Assembly (NCBI GenBank): GCA_009919445.1
Contig: RGBY01000118.1
Coordinates: 1-7,583 of the forward strand
Direction of reading: 5' to 3'
Source: Planctomycetia bacterium
Lineage (GTDB): Bacteria > Planctomycetota > Planctomycetia > Pirellulales > UBA1268
DNA length: 7,583 bases
A program made the translations under genes and the position numbers. The notes under the pieces were generated by a model, which saw nothing but the letters and a program-made list of their open reading frames with translations, did no database searches and was not told the origin of the DNA. Below, piece after piece: positions 1-6,700 of the stretch. Within the stretch, counting starts at the first letter, position 1. Each line of letters starts with the position of its first letter.

Positions 1-720
1 GATGACCTGCCGGCAATGCTCGATTTCTTTGTCAGCTACCTCGAAGGCTCGGGGCTCTGGGACTTTGAAATTCCCTGGATTGATGTCTCGCTTGGTGATG
101 TCTTTGGCTTTGTCGATATCTTTGCCAATCTGCCGGAGTTTGACCTTGGTGATCTGCTCGGCCGGCCCACTGGCTATGACCCGACATCGGGCGAGATCAC
201 CTGGCCCGAGTTCAGCTTTGGTGACCTTGGCGGCGACTGGCTGACGCAGTTTGAACTCGCCCTGCCAGAGCTGGCCGGGCTGCCCGATTTCGGTGGGCTA
301 CAGGGCCTCTCCTGGAGTCTCGATGATCTGATCGTCGAATGGGGCGGCTGGACGCCGGGCGATGCCAGCTACGACCTCGACTTCCTTGGCCGGCTGCGGG
401 CCTGGTTCTCCGATGCCCTGCTGACCTTCGACCTCGTGCTGCCCGGCTTTTCAGGACTGGGCGGCGACGGGCGGAATTTCTGCCTCGCCTTCGGGCGGCT
501 GCTGTCCCTGCCCCAGTTCAACTGGGATCCCGACCCGGGCTCCTTCGATGCCGGGCTCGACCTGTCGTGGCTCGGCGGCCTGACGCCCGGCTCGCTCGAC
601 TTCCCCGGCCTCGACTTTGGCGGGCTCGACAGCCTGGCCTTTGAGTTCAGCCGCATCTTCCTGCCGCAGGCCGAGGGCGGCTGGCTGCCCGAAGGCATCA
701 GCCTGCCCGATGGTATGAAC
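1..720 (+). other. Aromatic, acidic, lysine-free repetitive region (residues 1-240)
   Basis: This part of the giant protein has no lysine in 240 residues, the first being residue 255. It has 11 tryptophans and is rich in Asp, Leu, Gly, Phe and Pro. A short motif recurs: LPEFDLGDLLG at residues 44-54, WPEFSFGDLGG at 68-78, and a looser IPWIDVSLGDVFG at 24-36. Further Pro-aromatic-Gly-Leu segments occur near residues 90-101, 169-190 and 201-210. The spacing is irregular, so it is not a simple tandem array. I do not recognise the family. The alternation of aromatic/aliphatic and acidic residues suggests short beta strands, possibly a solenoid or a surface-binding face. The composition is unlike the RTX region downstream. 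The function is unknown. Confidence 0.6.
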
Positions 721-3700
721 ATCAGCCTGTCGCCGTCGCTTTCGGTCGACCTGTCCGGCAACAAGCAGCTGGCCCTTGACCTCAACGTCACGCTGGTCGA
801 TGCCGGCTATGCGGTCGACCTCAGTGCCCTCGATGTCGCCGACGGACTGGCCCTCGATATCACCAGCGAAGGCAATCTTTCGCTGAACGTCAGCGGTTCG
901 ATTGCCGGCCGGCTGCTGGTCAACCTCTCGCTTGACTCGGCGGCGGCCAACTGGATTTCACTCGACACGACCAACTCCTCGATCGATTTGGCGGCTGAAC
1001 TCGATGACGGTGGCGGGCTGATCCTGGGGGCGAGCCTCGGTGGGCTGGTTGGGCTGTCCCTCGGGGGGTCAGCCGATCCTGCCTTCGGCCTCGACCTTAC
1101 CTATGACGGCACCGGCTCGGGCTATTCCAACATCACCGACATCCTGCTCGACCCCTCGGCCCTGTTCAGCTTCAACGGCTGGATCGACGGGGCGGCCCAG
1201 TTTGTCAGTTTCCTGCGGACAGCCCTCGCGAGTGACCTGACCGCCGACCTGCCGTTGATCGGGGGCATCGATGTCTCGGATGGCAGTTTTATTGGTAAGC
1301 TCGACTTGTTTCTGGGCACGGCAGCTGACATCGACTCGCCGTTCAGCCTGAGTACGAATCTTTCGGCAGAGTTTGGAAGTTGGGGTGCAGGGCTTTCTGC
1401 AGATTTCGGTTTTTCTCTTGATGGAGTTGCCCTTAATTCAGCTCAGATGAATACATCATTTGAGTCCCTGCTGACCGATGATGCTGAGTTTGTGGTCGAT
1501 CTGACGTTGGCCTCGACCACCACCAACACCCTCGCCTCGGCCGATCTCGACTTCGGCATCGACAGCCTCGGCCTGGCGGTGGAGGGCGACGCTGCCATCT
1601 ACCTCAACACGTCTCTGGCACTGAATATAGGCCTGGGGGCGAGCCTCACCCGCGGCTTCTTTATCGAGACCGACGAAGACACCGAATTCACCGCAGGCTT
1701 GAGCCTAGCCCTACCGGCCGACCTGAGCATGCGGCTCGGCCCGCTGTCGTTCGATTTTGAAGATGCCACCGCCACCGACGAGCTGGAAGCAAATCTGACC
1801 GTCGACTTTGGCAACCAAAGCTACGGCCTGACCCAGCTGCCCGACCTGTTCGCCAACATCAACATTGGCGGCTCGGTGCGGGCGGAGGTGGGGGCCAACC
1901 TGACGGCATCACTCTTTGGTGGTAGCGGTCCCGGCCTCGGCGTTTCGCTGGCGATGGGCTTCAACGAAGAGGCCCAGGCGGGAGGCAGCGCGGTGAGCTT
2001 TGAAAACCTCACGACCAACACCGCTGACAAATTCTTCTTTGAGATCACGGACACCTACATCGACCTGGGCGGGCTGCTTTCCGGGCCGGTGGGCGAGATC
2101 TTCGGACAGGTTGACGCGATGCTCGAGCCGTTGCGGCCGGTGCTGGATCTGCTGACGAGTGAAATTCCGGTGCTCTCGGATGTTTCCAAGATGGCCGGCG
2201 GCGGGGCGGTGACCGTCCTTGATGCCATGCGGATGTTTGGCGACGACTTCGATAGCGCGGTCACCTTCATCGAGACGGTCGATCAGGTCTCAGACACGAT
2301 TTCCACGCTGGCGGGCATCAGCGGCAGCAGCCGGGTGTCACTTGGCGGCATGACTGTGGACGATGCCAACAAGGCCTCATTCCTTGGGGCGACCTCGGCA
2401 TCGGCTGGTGAGTCAGCCATTAACATGACCGACCCCGTATCTAATGCGGACTTAAATATAACAGGTAACGCTAGTGTCGCGTCGGCTGATCCAGGGTCGT
2501 CGAACGTTGCGTCGGCTTACAGTGGCGTCAAATCAGGTGATCTCACTTTCCCGGTCTTTGATGACCCCGCCCGCATCCTCGTCGACCTACTCTTCGGCGG
2601 GAATCCAACGCTTGTCTACTGGGACATGCCTGATCTGGTGGCCGGCTTCACCCTGAGCCAGAGTTTCCCGATCTTTCCGCCGCTGTTTGCCAAGTTCTTT
2701 GGCGGATTCGAGTTTGCCACCGACTTTGCCCTTGGCTACGACACACGTGGCATCCGGCAGGCGATGGAGGGTGGTCTGGATCCCGGCCAGATGGCCAGCA
2801 AGATGCTCAACGGCGTCTTCCTCGACGACGTCAATCCTGATGGCCTCGACAAGCCCGAACTCACCTTTACGGCCACAGTTGGTGCCGGGGCCGAGCTCAA
2901 CGTGGTTGTTGCCAAGGCCGGGGTCGATGCCGGGGTCCGCGGCACCTTGGGGGCGAACCTCAAGGACAACAACAACGACGGCAAGGTCCACCTCGACGAG
3001 TTTGTCGCCAACCTCCGCAGCGGGCCGGAGTGTATTTTTGATCTTGAGGGCACGATCGACGCCTTCTTCGAAGCCTTCATCAAGGTCGGGCTCTCCACGC
3101 CGTTCGGTTTCGTGACGCTCTGGAGCGATCGCTTCGAACTGGTGAACATCAACCTGTTTGAGTGGAACCACATCAGCTGCCCGCCGGTCGAGCCTAACCT
3201 GGCTTCACTCAATGGCTCCGGCGTGCTGACACTCCACACCGGCCCGTTGGCGGGCCAGGTGCTGCCGGGCGAGACGGAGGATGGTGACGAAGAGTTTTCA
3301 GTGACGGTGGCCAACGGCTCGATCGTCGTTTCGGCCTACGACTTTGAAGAGACCTTTGCCCTCATTGATGTCACCCGGATCGAGTTCGACGCCGGCATTG
3401 GCAACGACATCATCACCTTCTCAGAGTTGGTTACCAAACCGGTCGTCGGTTACGGCGGGCCGGGCAACGACCAGCTGACGGGCGGCTCGGGTGTGAATAC
3501 GTTCTGGGGTGACGGCGGCAGTGTGCCCGGTGCTGCCGGCAGCGACCGCCTGATTGGCCGGGCGTCGAACGATGAATTCCACGGAGGTGGCGAGAACGAC
3601 ATTCTCTACGGTTACGGTGGCAGCGACACGCTTTACGGTGACGGTGGCGCTGATCAATTGATCGGCGATGATGAAGCTGGCGATTTGTCTGAAGCGCCCG

Positions 3701-6700
3701 AGGGCTTCGGTGGCGGCTCACCCGGCAACGACATCCTCGACGGCGGCACGGCCAATGACGTGCTCCTCGGCGGCGATGGCGATGACGACTGCGACGGCGG
3801 CGAAGACGACGACACCATCGACGGCGGGAACGGCAACGACACGCTGGTCGGCGACAAGGGCAACGACCGCATTCGCGGTGGCCGTGGCAATGATAAAATC
3901 TGGGGTGATGATGTCGCCGGCGTCTGGACGGGTAGCGACATCGATGTCAATGCCGACAACATCGAAGGCGGTGAGGGCTACAACACGATCTATGGCGGCC
4001 CGGGCTACGACGTCATCTATGCCATCAGTGAAGCCGTTGGTGTGCTGGGCAGCTCTGGGGCAACAAAGGCCTACCCTGGCTCGGTCAGCTTTGTCACGGG
4101 CAGCTTCGCCTCGTTCATCGACGGTGGCGACGGCAACGACAGCATCTACGGCACCGCTGATCGCGACTATCTGGCCGGTGGCTTCGAGGCCGACTACATC
4201 GAGACCGGCGACGGCGGTGACTTCGTCAATGCTGGTCCTGGCAATGACGGTGTGATCGTGGCAGCTGGCAATGCTGAGGTGTACCTTGGTGACGGGAATG
4301 ACATTGTAGACGGCGGGGACGGTGAGAACTGGATTGAAGGCGGGCCTGGTGACGACAAAATCTTTGCTCGTGGGGGGTCCGATACGGTCTACGGAGGCTC
4401 AACGGCTCGCAGTTACGAACTACGACAGATAGACCTCACTCACCGTGCCATTGTCGATCCGCTTCACGGAGGCTTTTCAGCAACAGTGGCCGCCGAAAGC
4501 TGCGAGCCCGACGTTGTTTTTCACCCCGAGGTCTATCCGCCTGTCCAGAACAAACTGGCAGGTATTATTTTCGAGGACGTTAATGCAAATGGTGTGTATG
4601 ACACGGGGGACAGAGTTCCCCCTGAGGGGCAGGAGTGGCGGCTCCGGGTTGGTAGTAAGAAGGGCATCGCACTATTTGAACAGATGGTGAGCGGTGGTGA
4701 GTTCAGCCTGCCAGAAAATATGGGATTGCCGGATGGTGAAACCACACTCACGGTAACCAAGGTGCCTTCAGGCTGGTTTGCGACGACTGCTGTCTCAATT
4801 AAAAAGTCACTGCCGACTGCTGCCTCGTTTGAATTCGGTTTTTATCGAAATGGAGGCATAAGCGGTATTGTGCAATTGCGAGACACACAAACTTCTCAAG
4901 ATAAGCCGGCTGAAGGCGCGCGAGTATTTCTTGATCTCGATAGTGACGGAGTCCATGACTACGGCGAGCCGACTGAATATGTGGACTCCACGGGGAGGTA
5001 TGTGTTCGAGGAATTGATGCCGGCGGACTATCAGGTTTTCGTAGAGCCTCCGGCAGCATTTCAAGCGATCTCGGTGAGTCCGGTGCCGCCTGCCTTCATA
5101 CAGCTGGGAAGTGGTGAGAGTAAGGCGGCGCCTGATTTTTTAATAACCGGCACCGCACGAACCGACACTCAGGCAGGCTCACAGCAAGGCACGTCAGCCA
5201 TCTCGAGTGCTTCGATACCGATGCCGTCGGGAGCTGTGACAGTTGGGGGAGTAATTCAAGGCTCAGTGTGGTGGCATGACAACAGCAGTTCGGACCAGTG
5301 GCGGACTTCAACCGAGCAGGGACTAAATAATCAAACTGTCAGTATTGTTGGGCAAGGCACGGGCTTTACTGCGACGACGACTACGTCTGACCTTGATCTT
5401 AATGGTGATGGACTGATCAGTGATGACGAAATTGGTAGCTTTCGATTCTCAGGCCTTGCCAGTGATACCTATGTAGTAACTCAACAACCAATAGAGCCTT
5501 GGGTTCAGGTGACGCATGGGGCTACCGTTCAGGTTCCCAACTTGATTTCTGTGACATATGACGACAACGCGGTTCCTAAAAAGAGCGCCTTTTCCGAGTT
5601 CAATCCCGTCACAGGGCTGGCGACAACGCTATTTGATATTACGGATGTGTTTGCAGCGAGAGACATTGCAGTCGTCGGTGAACGATACGCGTACGTAACC
5701 GGAAGGGCTCTTGCATCTACATCTGTTACACCACCTGGTAAAGGTGGCTTGTGGCAGGTTGATCTTGGCACTCAGGCCTGGACAGACCTCGGCCAGATTC
5801 CCGGCGGTTACGTTATTGTCGCCCTTGAAGCGCTTGATGAACAAACGCTAGTTGGTATTGCTGAAGACGGTGAGATTGCCACGTATGACCTTATATCTGG
5901 ATCATGGACTGGTCATGGTCCATTGAAATCTGGAGGCAAGGACTTTGTGCCCGTAGGCGACTTGGCAGCGGTAGCGCCAGGTGAAATCTACGCGGTTCTT
6001 TATGAGATTTCCGGTGGACAGCCACTTGACGCGCAGCATCTCGCAAAGATTGACATCACGTCAGCCGCTGGCGTTACCACAACCCTCCTTCGGCAGTTGG
6101 GGCTTAGTGCCCCAATGGTGGGACTGGAGGTCAGCCGAAATGGACTTTTGATCGGTCTTGATTCGCTGGGTGTTCGCTGGGAACTCCCGCTCAACGGACC
6201 TCCTGTTCGATTGGGTTGGAGTGGCATTCCTGCCTACGACAACGGGGGTTTGGCCGGGAAGCCTGCGACGCGCACGCCACATGCGAGCCTTGATTTTGTG
6301 GTGGAACTGCAGGGAGGCGACAAGATCGACGTTGGTTTTGGAAATGAGCCCGACTATGAACTACTTCCTGACGGCGATGATTTCATCGACGGTGGCTGTG
6401 GCCGTGAAAGTGACAGGCTCTACGGTGATGATTTCACAACGCTTGGAGCGACACCTCAGGAGATAGCTGATCTCAGCCTCCATTGGTGGGTTACCCTTGA
6501 GGGTGGAAACGATCGGATTCGTGGCCGCCGTGGCGACGACAAGATTTACGGCGGACAGCAGGGTGACTTCCTCTATGGCGACGAGGGCGTCGACACGATC
6601 GTTGGCGGCGATAGCGAATTCAATCGGATTCTTGGTGGTGCGGACGACGACACGATCACTGGCGGCGCTGCTCGCGATGTGGTGCTGGGCCAGGCCGGCA

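Noticed and set aside
2587..3171. 194-codon open frame on the minus strand
   Set aside because: It lies wholly opposite the domain-bearing frame, has no recognisable domain, and is explained by the strong codon bias of the + strand gene.
2736..3314. 192-codon open frame on the minus strand
   Set aside because: It overlaps both the real gene and the other minus-strand frame; Ser/Pro-rich translation typical of antisense shadow.
3668..4255. 195-codon open frame on the plus strand in another frame
   Set aside because: It is a frame-shifted reading of the RTX array, giving a monotonous Ala/Thr/Ser translation; the +1 frame encodes clear RTX repeats across the same bases.
3448..4401. Possible CRISPR or DNA direct-repeat array, because ggcaacgac-like words recur
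   Set aside because: The repeats are in phase with codons, spaced in multiples of three, vary at synonymous positions and encode the RTX nonapeptide; there are no constant-length spacers.
4402..4545. Possible gene boundary with stop, terminator and new start at the end of RTX block 1
   Set aside because: There is no in-frame stop and no hairpin followed by a T-run; the frame continues directly into the SdrD-like domains.
4402..6320. Insertion sequence or mobile element as the cause of the composition change
   Set aside because: No transposase, terminal inverted repeats or target duplication were seen, and the reading frame passes through without a break.
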